From an uncultured Pelagibacteraceae bacterium (GTDB lineage Bacteria; Pseudomonadota; Alphaproteobacteria; Pelagibacterales; Pelagibacteraceae): a DNA stretch of 41,257 nucleotides. Where the stretch lies: contig CACGLD010000006.1 of the NCBI GenBank assembly GCA_902573755.1, positions 1 to 41,257 of the forward strand. The letters run 5' to 3'. The position numbers were made by a program, and so were the translations under genes. Position 1 is the first letter of the stretch, and each line of letters begins with the position of its first letter. Positions 33,895 through 41,257 of the stretch are shown piece by piece. The notes beneath the pieces are model-generated. The model saw nothing but the letters and a program-made list of their open reading frames with translations. It ran no database searches and was not told the DNA's origin.

Positions 33895-35632
33895 GAAAAT
33901 TCTTTTAATTAAATTAGTTTGTCTCATTTTTTTTACACCTGCTTTTGCAGAAGAGAAACCGATTGATATTTGGAATATAGAAAAAAAAGATAATCAAGCT
34001 ATTTCAGAAACAAATATTTCAAGTGAAAATTCTAGCGGCACTACTCAGAATAGTGTTTATGAACTACAAACAAATAAACAAACAGATACTATTAAACTTG
34101 ATAAAGAATTTTCATCAAAAGAAATTAAAATTGTTGGACTATATGATCCTAGTGAATACGGTTTAAGTATGGATATGTGGTCAAATTCTGATGGAACTAA
34201 ATTAAAAAATTTATTTCAGAATATTAATAAGTTTAATCTTTCAGAGGATGCATCTGATATAATGCACATATCTTTATTAACCAACGCTTATTCTCCAACT
34301 CAAAATATTACTGAGCAAGAATTTATGAGCTTTAAATCTGATTGGTTAATAAAAGATGCAAACTTAGAATTAATAGAAGAATATTTAATTAAAAATCAAA
34401 TAATAAATTTGCATCCAAATTTAACAAGATATTTGGTAGATACTTATTTATCAGAATCAAACGTAAAAAAATCATGTGAGATTTTTTCTAAAAATTCTGA
34501 ACCAATTCAAGATGAATATCTATCAAAATTTAATTTATATTGTTTAATCAATTATGGAAAAAATGAAGAAGCACAACTAATCTTAGATTTAAAAAAAGAG
34601 TTAGGTTTTGAAGATAGTTATTATGAAAACAAAATAAATTATTTATTTGGATATTTAGATGAGGCAGATAAAGAAATATCAATAAATTCAATTTTAGATT
34701 TTCATTTAGCTCATAGAACCAACCCTGAGTTTTCTTATGAACCAAGTGACGATACACCTAAAATAGTTTGGAAATATCTTTCAGCCGCTAATTTACTTTT
34801 TAAAATTCAAGATATAGAGATTACTGATGTAGAAAAAATTTCTACAATAGAAAAAGCTGTTAATGATAAAAATTATTCTGAAGAGGAGTTATTCGAATTT
34901 TATAAAAAATTCCAATTTAATATTAATCAATTTTTAAATGCAAAAGAGGCATATAAATCCCTATCTTCAATCGAGGGACGCGCTCTTTTATATCAAAGAA
35001 CTCTTTTAGCTGAAGAACCAAAAATCAAATTAGAATTTATAAAGATATTAAAGGATCTATTTATATCTGATCAAATAGGTGATGCCTTTGATTTAGAATT
35101 AAAAAAATTTTTAGGTGAAATTAATGTTGATGATGTACCTTCAAATTTTACAACATTTTATAATAACAATCTAAACAAGAAAGAGACAGCAGATAAAAAG
35201 ATTAAATATAATAGTAAAATTTTACATCAATCAAAACTTATAAATTATTTTAATGGGGACTATGCAAAATCTAAAATTGAAGAGGATCTAGATAAATTTT
35301 TAAAGAAAATTAAAAAAGATAAAAAATATTTTTTATCAAAAAAAGATATAATTTTTATAGAGGCACTTAAATCTGATGGAGTTGAAATTTCAAAAAAATA
35401 TGACAGTCTTTATGAGGTGAAGCAATCAGAAATGCCTGCCGATATTCAAACAATGATAGATAATAATGAGATGGGTGCCGCATTGTTGAGAATAATTGAG
35501 GTAATTGGACCTGATAAAATTGAAAATATTGATGAAGATACAGTTTATTTTATTATCAATACTTTAAATCAATTAAATGTTGATTTAATTAGAAACAAAC
35601 TATTGCTAAAAGTTCTTCCTTTAAAAGTATAA
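33869..35632 (+). CDS. Uncharacterised secreted/periplasmic protein (about 587 aa)
   Basis: Likely signal peptide MKILKLLNKKILLIKLVCLIFFTPAFA^EE at an internal Met; long helical, TPR-like-looking body. The ORF-track start at 33824 is less likely. Confidence 0.75.
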   Translation: MKILKLLNKKILLIKLVCLIFFTPAFAEEKPIDIWNIEKKDNQAISETNISSENSSGTTQNSVYELQTNKQTDTIKLDKEFSSKEIKIVGLYDPSEYGLSMDMWSNSDGTKLKNLFQNINKFNLSEDASDIMHISLLTNAYSPTQNITEQEFMSFKSDWLIKDANLELIEEYLIKNQIINLHPNLTRYLVDTYLSESNVKKSCEIFSKNSEPIQDEYLSKFNLYCLINYGKNEEAQLILDLKKELGFEDSYYENKINYLFGYLDEADKEISINSILDFHLAHRTNPEFSYEPSDDTPKIVWKYLSAANLLFKIQDIEITDVEKISTIEKAVNDKNYSEEELFEFYKKFQFNINQFLNAKEAYKSLSSIEGRALLYQRTLLAEEPKIKLEFIKILKDLFISDQIGDAFDLELKKFLGEINVDDVPSNFTTFYNNNLNKKETADKKIKYNSKILHQSKLINYFNGDYAKSKIEEDLDKFLKKIKKDKKYFLSKKDIIFIEALKSDGVEISKKYDSLYEVKQSEMPADIQTMIDNNEMGAALLRIIEVIGPDKIENIDEDTVYFIINTLNQLNVDLIRNKLLLKVLPLKV

Positions 35633-35653
35633 AAATTATAATAAAATCAAATT

Positions 35654-36172
35654 ATGGCTATCAGAACTATAATAACAGAACCTAATAAATTACTTAGGCA
35701 AATATCTAAACCAGTCAATAGCGTTGGTAAAGAAGAACAAAAATTGATGGATGATATGCTGGAGACAATGTATGACGCAAATGGAATTGGTCTCGCGGCC
35801 ATACAAGTTGGTGTACCAAAGAGAATTATTGTTATGGATATAAGTAAAGATGAGAATAAAAAAGAGCCAAGATATTTCGTAAATCCAGTTATTAAAAATA
35901 AAGATCCAGAAAAAGCAACTTATGAAGAAGGATGTCTTTCTGTACCAAATCAGTTTGCAGAAATTGATAGACCTAGTAAGTGTGAAGTAGAATATCTTGA
36001 TTATGATGGAGAAAAGAAATTGCTAAAGGCCGATGGTCTTCTGGCAACATGTATTCAGCACGAGATGGACCATTTAGAGGGAATCCTATTTATTGATTAT
36101 CTTTCAAAATTAAAAAGGTCAATGATAATTAAAAAATTATCAAAATTAAAATCTACTTCTGTAGAAGCTTAA
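35654..36172 (+). CDS. def: Peptide deformylase
   Basis: Motifs GIGLAAIQVGVPKRIIVMD, EEGCLSVPNQFAEIDRP, CIQHEMDHLEGILFIDYLS. Confidence 0.97.
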   Translation: MAIRTIITEPNKLLRQISKPVNSVGKEEQKLMDDMLETMYDANGIGLAAIQVGVPKRIIVMDISKDENKKEPRYFVNPVIKNKDPEKATYEEGCLSVPNQFAEIDRPSKCEVEYLDYDGEKKLLKADGLLATCIQHEMDHLEGILFIDYLSKLKRSMIIKKLSKLKSTSVEA

Positions 36173-36175
36173 TCA

Positions 36176-37099
36176 ATGCTAAAAAAAATAGTTTTTATGG
36201 GTACTCCCATGTTTGCTGTTCCAATTTTAAAATCACTTTATCAAAATGGATATCCTATTTCTTGTGTTTATACACAACCACCTCAAAAATCTAAAAGAGG
36301 TCAAAAAATTAACAAGTCACCAATTCAATTAATTTCAGAGACTTTAAATATAGAATTTAGAACACCAAATTCATTAAAAGAAAATTTAGATGAATTAGAA
36401 TATTTTAAATCTTTAGAGGCAGATTTGGCAATAGTTGTTGCTTATGGTCAAATTATACCAAAGTCATATTTAAATTTAACTAAAAAAGGATTTATTAATA
36501 TACATGCATCTATTCTTCCAAAATGGAGAGGCGCTGCTCCTATTCAAAGATCAATTATGAATTTAGATAAAGAGACAGGAATTAGTATTATGAAAATAGG
36601 GGAGGAACTAGATACAGGACCAGTATGTAATGTTTATAAAATTAATATAGAAAATAATTTAAATGCTGAAGATATTAATGAAAAGTTATCAAGTTTGGCT
36701 GCAGAGAAAATTTTAGATAATATAGATGATATATATGAGGATAAAGCAAACTTTATAGAACAAGATCACTCATCAGCTACATACGCATCAAAAATTCAAA
36801 AATTAGAGGGGCAGATTAATTGGAAAGAAGATGCTAAAATTATAATTGGTAAAATAAATGGACTTTATCCAGTTCCAGGCGCTTATTTCATGTTTAACGG
36901 TGAGAGATATAAAATATTAAAAGCAGAAATTGGACAAGCACAAGGAAAACCAGGTGAGGTTTTATCTGACCATTTAGAAATTTCATGTGGAGATAAAAAA
37001 TCAATAAAAATTAAAGAAATACAAAGACAAGGAAAAAAGCCTCAAAGTATTGGAGAATTTGTTTTAGGAACAAAAATTAAAAAGGGTTCATTTTTATAA
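36176..37099 (+). CDS. fmt: Methionyl-tRNA formyltransferase
   Basis: IVFMGTPMFAVPILKSL, VVAYGQIIPKSYLNLTKKGFINIHASILPKWRGAAPIQRSIMNLDKETGISIMKIGEELDTGPV. Confidence 0.97.
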   Translation: MLKKIVFMGTPMFAVPILKSLYQNGYPISCVYTQPPQKSKRGQKINKSPIQLISETLNIEFRTPNSLKENLDELEYFKSLEADLAIVVAYGQIIPKSYLNLTKKGFINIHASILPKWRGAAPIQRSIMNLDKETGISIMKIGEELDTGPVCNVYKINIENNLNAEDINEKLSSLAAEKILDNIDDIYEDKANFIEQDHSSATYASKIQKLEGQINWKEDAKIIIGKINGLYPVPGAYFMFNGERYKILKAEIGQAQGKPGEVLSDHLEISCGDKKSIKIKEIQRQGKKPQSIGEFVLGTKIKKGSFL

Positions 37100-37839
37100 T
37101 GAATAGATACCAAATACTTATTGAGTATGTAGGGACAAATTTTAGAGGATGGCAAATTCAAAAAAAGGGTCCAACAATTCAAGGATTAATTCAAGAAAAA
37201 TTATCAAAATTATTAAAAGAAAAAATTGTTTTACATGGTCAAGGAAGAACTGATGCAGGGGTTCATGCATTTGAGCAATCTGCGCATTTTGATTGTAAAA
37301 ATAAAATAATTGATAAAATTAAATTTTTAAAATCCATAAATCATTTTTTAAATTTAAAAGACATTGCAATTAAAAATATTAAAAAAAGAAATAATAAATT
37401 TCATGCTAGATTTTCAGCAAAACAAAGAATTTATAAATACTTTATTTTTAATCAAATAAGCCAACCAATAATTGAAAAAAATAGAGCATGGCATGTTCGT
37501 AGGCCTTTAAATTTAGAATTAATGAAAAAGGGTGCAAAAAAGTTATTAGGAACTAATGATTATTCAACTTTTAGATCTTCAAGCTGTCACGCTAAAAGTC
37601 CAATTAAAACTATTAAATCAATTAAAATTAAATCATCAAAAAATAAAATTGAATTTCAATTTAGTTCGCAATCATTTTTACAACATCAGGTTAGATCTAT
37701 GGTTGGTTGTTTAAAATATTTGGGAGAAACTAAATGGGATTTGAAAACTTTTGAAAAGAGATTTAAGTCAAAAAAAAGAACACTGTGTGCTCCTCCAGCA
37801 CCACCAAGTGGTTTATTTTTATTTAGAGTTCTTTATTAA
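37099..37839 (+). CDS. truA: tRNA pseudouridine(38-40) synthase
   Basis: IEYVGTNFRGWQIQKKGPTIQGLIQEKL, HGQGRTDAGVHAFEQSAHFD, FLQHQVRSMVGCL. Confidence 0.96.
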   Translation: MNRYQILIEYVGTNFRGWQIQKKGPTIQGLIQEKLSKLLKEKIVLHGQGRTDAGVHAFEQSAHFDCKNKIIDKIKFLKSINHFLNLKDIAIKNIKKRNNKFHARFSAKQRIYKYFIFNQISQPIIEKNRAWHVRRPLNLELMKKGAKKLLGTNDYSTFRSSSCHAKSPIKTIKSIKIKSSKNKIEFQFSSQSFLQHQVRSMVGCLKYLGETKWDLKTFEKRFKSKKRTLCAPPAPPSGLFLFRVLY

Positions 37840-38310
37840 TTTATTTTTATTGCTCATAGCAAACTTTTTATTTATTCGCCATCTAGACTCAGCTCTTACA
37901 ATATACCCGCAACAGTTTTTTGATTTACATTTACAAGGAAATTGTTTGTAGTTTTCATCATAACCAAATCCATAATCACAGGTAAACTCCTCACCTTTTT
38001 TAATATCTTTGATTGCTTTGACCCAAATTTTCAATCCCTTTCCATCGTAATCACAATTATTATCACAAGAATGATTAATTAAACCTGCTGTATTCCATGG
38101 AAAATCTCCATCTAGATCATATCTTTTATTTATTGTGAATAAATATATTGGTTTACTATTATCGTACTTATCAGAATCTTGTGTTTGTTTTTTTGTTATA
38201 AGTTTTCCAACATAGTCAATTATTTTGGTTCCCTCTTTAATGTCACGAGTTGCATAAAGCCCTCTTCCTTTATTATCAATGCCAGACTTTTTTATTTTAT
38301 ATAATTTCAT
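37819..38310 (-). CDS. SET-domain protein (putative protein-lysine methyltransferase) with post-SET cysteines
   Basis: GRGLYATRDIKEGTKIIDYVGKLIT, AGLINHSCDNNCDYD, IKKGEEFTCDYGFGYD, FPCKCKSKNCCGYI. Confidence 0.9.
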   Translation of the reverse strand: MKLYKIKKSGIDNKGRGLYATRDIKEGTKIIDYVGKLITKKQTQDSDKYDNSKPIYLFTINKRYDLDGDFPWNTAGLINHSCDNNCDYDGKGLKIWVKAIKDIKKGEEFTCDYGFGYDENYKQFPCKCKSKNCCGYIVRAESRWRINKKFAMSNKNKLIKNSK

Positions 38311-38343
38311 GAAGATTTTTATTTAGAGTTTTCTAAAGAATTA

Positions 38344-39273
38344 TCAATTAAATTCTAAAAGAGCATCAACGTGTCTTTTAGTGCTTTCTCGAAGTGCATT
38401 TAGGTCATAACCGCCCTCTAAAATTGAAACAACTTTTCCATTACAAAATTTTTTAGAGGCCTCTAATATTCTTTTGGTAATAGTGAAATAATCCTCTGTT
38501 TTTAAATTAAATTGAGCGAGAGGGTCATCTTCATGGGCGTCAAAACCAGCGCTAATCAATATAAACTCTGGTTTAAACTCTTCTAATTTTTTTAATACAC
38601 GATCAAATACATTTAAATATTCTTCTGAACTTATGCCAGCTGGCAAAGGTATATTAAAGATATTGTTAAATTTACCTCTTTCTTGTTCTGAACCAGTTCC
38701 TGGGTAGTAGGGATATTGGTGAGTTGATATAAAAAGAACATTTTTATTCTCATAAAAAATATCCTGTGTTCCATTACCATGATGTACATCAAAATCTATT
38801 ATTGCAACTTTCTTATATTTATACTTTTTCAACAAATAATTTGCACCGATACTCACTGAATTTAAAATACAAAAACCAGCTGCTTTATTTTGTGAACTAT
38901 GATGTCCAGGAGGTCGAACACTACAGAATGCATTTCTAAATTCTTTTTTTTCTACTCCGTCAATTGCAGAAATTATTGATCCAACTGCATCGAAGGTTGC
39001 GTCTTTGCTTCCAGGTGAAACGATTGTATCACCATCAAGTGAGGAAAACCCTTTTTTGGGGAAAGAACTTTTTACTAAATTTAAATAATTATTTTCATGT
39101 GTAGTTAAGAGAATATCATCCGAAACTTTAGATGGTTTCTTCCATATAAGATTTTTATTATTAAGTTTTTTAAAATTTTCTACTATGACTGATACTCTCG
39201 CTATTTGTTCTGGATGCCCAGGTCCTGTATCATGATTTTCAGATGTATCTGATGTAATTAAGCCAGTTTTCAC
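38344..39273 (-). CDS. Histone deacetylase-like amidohydrolase (class II HDAC-like / acetylpolyamine amidohydrolase superfamily), GTG start
   Basis: DTGPGHPEQIARV, SVRPPGHHSSQNKAAGFCILNSVSIGANYL, VAIIDFDVHHGNGTQDIFYE, LISAGFDAHEDDPLAQFNL, SILEGGYDL. Confidence 0.92.
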   Translation of the reverse strand: MKTGLITSDTSENHDTGPGHPEQIARVSVIVENFKKLNNKNLIWKKPSKVSDDILLTTHENNYLNLVKSSFPKKGFSSLDGDTIVSPGSKDATFDAVGSIISAIDGVEKKEFRNAFCSVRPPGHHSSQNKAAGFCILNSVSIGANYLLKKYKYKKVAIIDFDVHHGNGTQDIFYENKNVLFISTHQYPYYPGTGSEQERGKFNNIFNIPLPAGISSEEYLNVFDRVLKKLEEFKPEFILISAGFDAHEDDPLAQFNLKTEDYFTITKRILEASKKFCNGKVVSILEGGYDLNALRESTKRHVDALLEFN

Positions 39274-40427
39274 TTAAAGTAATTATCTAAGATTTTAGTA
39301 TAAATTAAAGTTAATCTTTTTAAATCAGATAATGACACACACTCTCCTACCTTATGCATAGTTTTTCCCACTAATCCAAATTCTAAACATGGAGCTATTT
39401 TTTTTATGAATCTAGCATCCGATGTACCACCAGTTGTAGATAATTTAGGTTTAATTTTAGTAATTCTCTTAATTGTATTTTGTATCATAAATGTAGTTTT
39501 GTTAGGTTTAGTTAAAAAAGCCTCACCAGAAACACTATATTCAATTTTATATTTTGATTTATTTTTATTACAAATTTTTTTTATTATTTTATTAATTTTA
39601 TTCTTTAATTTGTAGGATGTATGTTTGTTATTAAATCTAATATTAAAAGAAGCACCAGCTAATCCTGGAATTACATTATCAGCTGAATTATCAATGTTAA
39701 TTTTGGTTATTTCTAAATTTGTAGGTTGAAAATCCTTTGTTCCTTTATCAAATTTAATTTCTTTTAACTCTTTTAGTATTTGGACTAAAGCTGTTGATGG
39801 ATTGTTAGCTCTATTTGGGTAAGCAACATGACCTTGAATACCAATGACAGACAATTTTCCAGTCATACTACCTCTACGACCAATTTTTATCATTTCTCCT
39901 AATTTATTTGGATTTGTAGGTTCTCCTACTAAGCAAAAATCTATTTTTTCTTTTCTTTTTCTCAAATATTCAACAACTTTTTTTGTTCCATTAATTGCAA
40001 TTCCTTCTTCGTCCCCAGTAATTAGAAGGCTAATAGACCCATCAAATTTTTTATTTATTTTAGAAAAATTACTTACCGCAGTAACAAATGCAGCTATTGA
40101 GCTTTTCATATCATTTGCACCTCTGCCAATTAGGTATCCTTTCTTAACAGCAGGTTTGAATGGATTAACAGTCCAATCATTCAAATTACCGGGTGGTACT
40201 ACATCTAAATGACCTGCATAACAAAAATTTGGACTTGCGGTACCAAGTCTTGCGTAAAGATTTTTTACAGGATAACTATTTTTATCTTTGAAATCTAGAA
40301 TTTTAGTTTTAAAGCCAATTTTTTTTAATTTTTTTTCTAAAAATTTAATAACACCGGCATCAGTTTTTGTAACAGATGGAAACCTAATTAGCTCTTTTGC
40401 TAATTGAAGTTCATTAATTTTTTGCAT
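39270..40427 (-). CDS. dapE: Succinyl-diaminopimelate desuccinylase
   Basis: LIRFPSVTKTDAGV, FCYAGHLDVVPPG, GRGANDMKSSIAAF, LLITGDEEGIAINGTKKV, LSTTGGTSDARFIKK. Confidence 0.95.
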   Translation of the reverse strand: MQKINELQLAKELIRFPSVTKTDAGVIKFLEKKLKKIGFKTKILDFKDKNSYPVKNLYARLGTASPNFCYAGHLDVVPPGNLNDWTVNPFKPAVKKGYLIGRGANDMKSSIAAFVTAVSNFSKINKKFDGSISLLITGDEEGIAINGTKKVVEYLRKRKEKIDFCLVGEPTNPNKLGEMIKIGRRGSMTGKLSVIGIQGHVAYPNRANNPSTALVQILKELKEIKFDKGTKDFQPTNLEITKINIDNSADNVIPGLAGASFNIRFNNKHTSYKLKNKINKIIKKICNKNKSKYKIEYSVSGEAFLTKPNKTTFMIQNTIKRITKIKPKLSTTGGTSDARFIKKIAPCLEFGLVGKTMHKVGECVSLSDLKRLTLIYTKILDNYFK

Positions 40428-40429
40428 TT

Positions 40430-41257
40430 TTATTCTCTTAGAAGATCGTTAACTGATGTTTTAGATCTCGTTTTTTCATCAACTTGTTTAATTATTACTG
40501 CACAATACAAAGATGGCGCTTGTGGATTGTTTTTATCTGGTAAGGATCCTGGAACTACCACAGAATAAGGTGGAATTTTTCCATAAGTTATTTCACCAGT
40601 TTTTCTATTAACAATTTTTGTTGATTGTCCAATATACATTCCCATACTAAGAACAGAGCCTTCCCCAACTATTACGCCTTCTACTACTTCAGACATTGCT
40701 CCTAAGAAAACATTATCTTCAATAATTGTTGGTAATGCTTGAGCAGGTTCTAATACACCCCCAACTCCAGTGCCAGCTGAGATATGACAATTTTTTCCAA
40801 TCTGACAACAGCTTCCAGCACGACTAAACGTGTCCATCATCGTCCCTTCATCAATATATGCTCCGATATTTACATAACACGGCATCAAAACTGCATTTTT
40901 TCCAACAAATGATCCTTTTCTAACTGGTGAATTAGGCACCATTCTAAACCCAGCTTTTTCATGATCTTGTTTTGTCCATCCTGCTGTTTTTCCTTTAAGT
41001 AAGTGAGCTTTGTCATACCAACTACTATATGGACCATTTAAATTTTCCATTGGATACATTCTAAAACTTAACATGATAGCTTTTTTTAGATGTTGATGTG
41101 TAACCCATTCACCATTTATCTTTTCAGCTACTCTTGCTTTTCCACTATCTAAATCATCAATAATTTGATTTACAGCATCCTTTAAAGATTTATCAGAATT
41201 TTGGTTTACTTGGTCTTTATTTTCCCAAGCTTCATTTATAATTTTTTCAATACTCAT
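40430..41257 (-). CDS. dapD: 2,3,4,5-tetrahydropyridine-2,6-dicarboxylate N-succinyltransferase
   Basis: FRMVPNSPVRKGSFVGKNAVLMPCYVNIGAYIDEGTMMDTFSRAGSCCQIGKNCHISAGTGVGGVLEPAQALPTIIEDNVFLGAMSEVVEGVIV hexapeptide-repeat acyltransferase. Confidence 0.97.
   Translation of the reverse strand: MSIEKIINEAWENKDQVNQNSDKSLKDAVNQIIDDLDSGKARVAEKINGEWVTHQHLKKAIMLSFRMYPMENLNGPYSSWYDKAHLLKGKTAGWTKQDHEKAGFRMVPNSPVRKGSFVGKNAVLMPCYVNIGAYIDEGTMMDTFSRAGSCCQIGKNCHISAGTGVGGVLEPAQALPTIIEDNVFLGAMSEVVEGVIVGEGSVLSMGMYIGQSTKIVNRKTGEITYGKIPPYSVVVPGSLPDKNNPQAPSLYCAVIIKQVDEKTRSKTSVNDLLRE

Noticed and set aside
37751-37951. 66-aa plus-strand ORF spanning the truA/SET junction
   Set aside because: Out-of-frame over truA and antisense to SET; no start context or domain support.
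39844-40212. 122-aa plus-strand ORF antisense to dapE
   Set aside because: Lies wholly within dapE; low-complexity hydrophobic shadow ORF with no recognisable domain.

Overview
Gene-dense, very AT-rich bacterial chromosomal window. Composition, tight gene packing and gene content suggest an alphaproteobacterium of the SAR11/Pelagibacterales type (inference from content, not a database match). Most of it is housekeeping: a 3' thiolase fragment; aceE-aceF (PDH E1/E2); an EamA transporter; uppP; gltD-gltB; an alpha/beta hydrolase; a GT4 glycosyltransferase; thrS-infC-rpmI-rplT-pheS-pheT-lepA; a Gfo/Idh/MocA oxidoreductase plus a GT17-like glycosyltransferase; tRNA-Ser(GGA); gyrB; a RegB/PrrB-like histidine kinase; a cobT-cobS-dnaJ-like cluster divergent from bolA; aroB-aroK; two uncharacterised envelope-type ORFs; def-fmt-truA; and a dapD-dapE-HDAC-like-SET gene string. 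I found no CRISPR array, prophage or transposon. The points most worth a second look are: (1) a dapD-dapE-deacetylase-SET methyltransferase string, a lysine-themed transcription unit; (2) CobS/CobT plus a zinc-finger J-domain protein and BolA with no CobN or other B12 genes in view; (3) aroK split by a G8 homopolymer inside its SLGGGAF motif; (4) a lipoyl domain fused to the N-terminus of homodimeric-type AceE; (5) all five convergent gene pairs overlapping at their stop codons, three of them by exactly 4 nt; (6) a poly-A-rich GT17 gene beside tRNA-Ser; (7) an NG-repeat insertion in the GyrB Toprim region.
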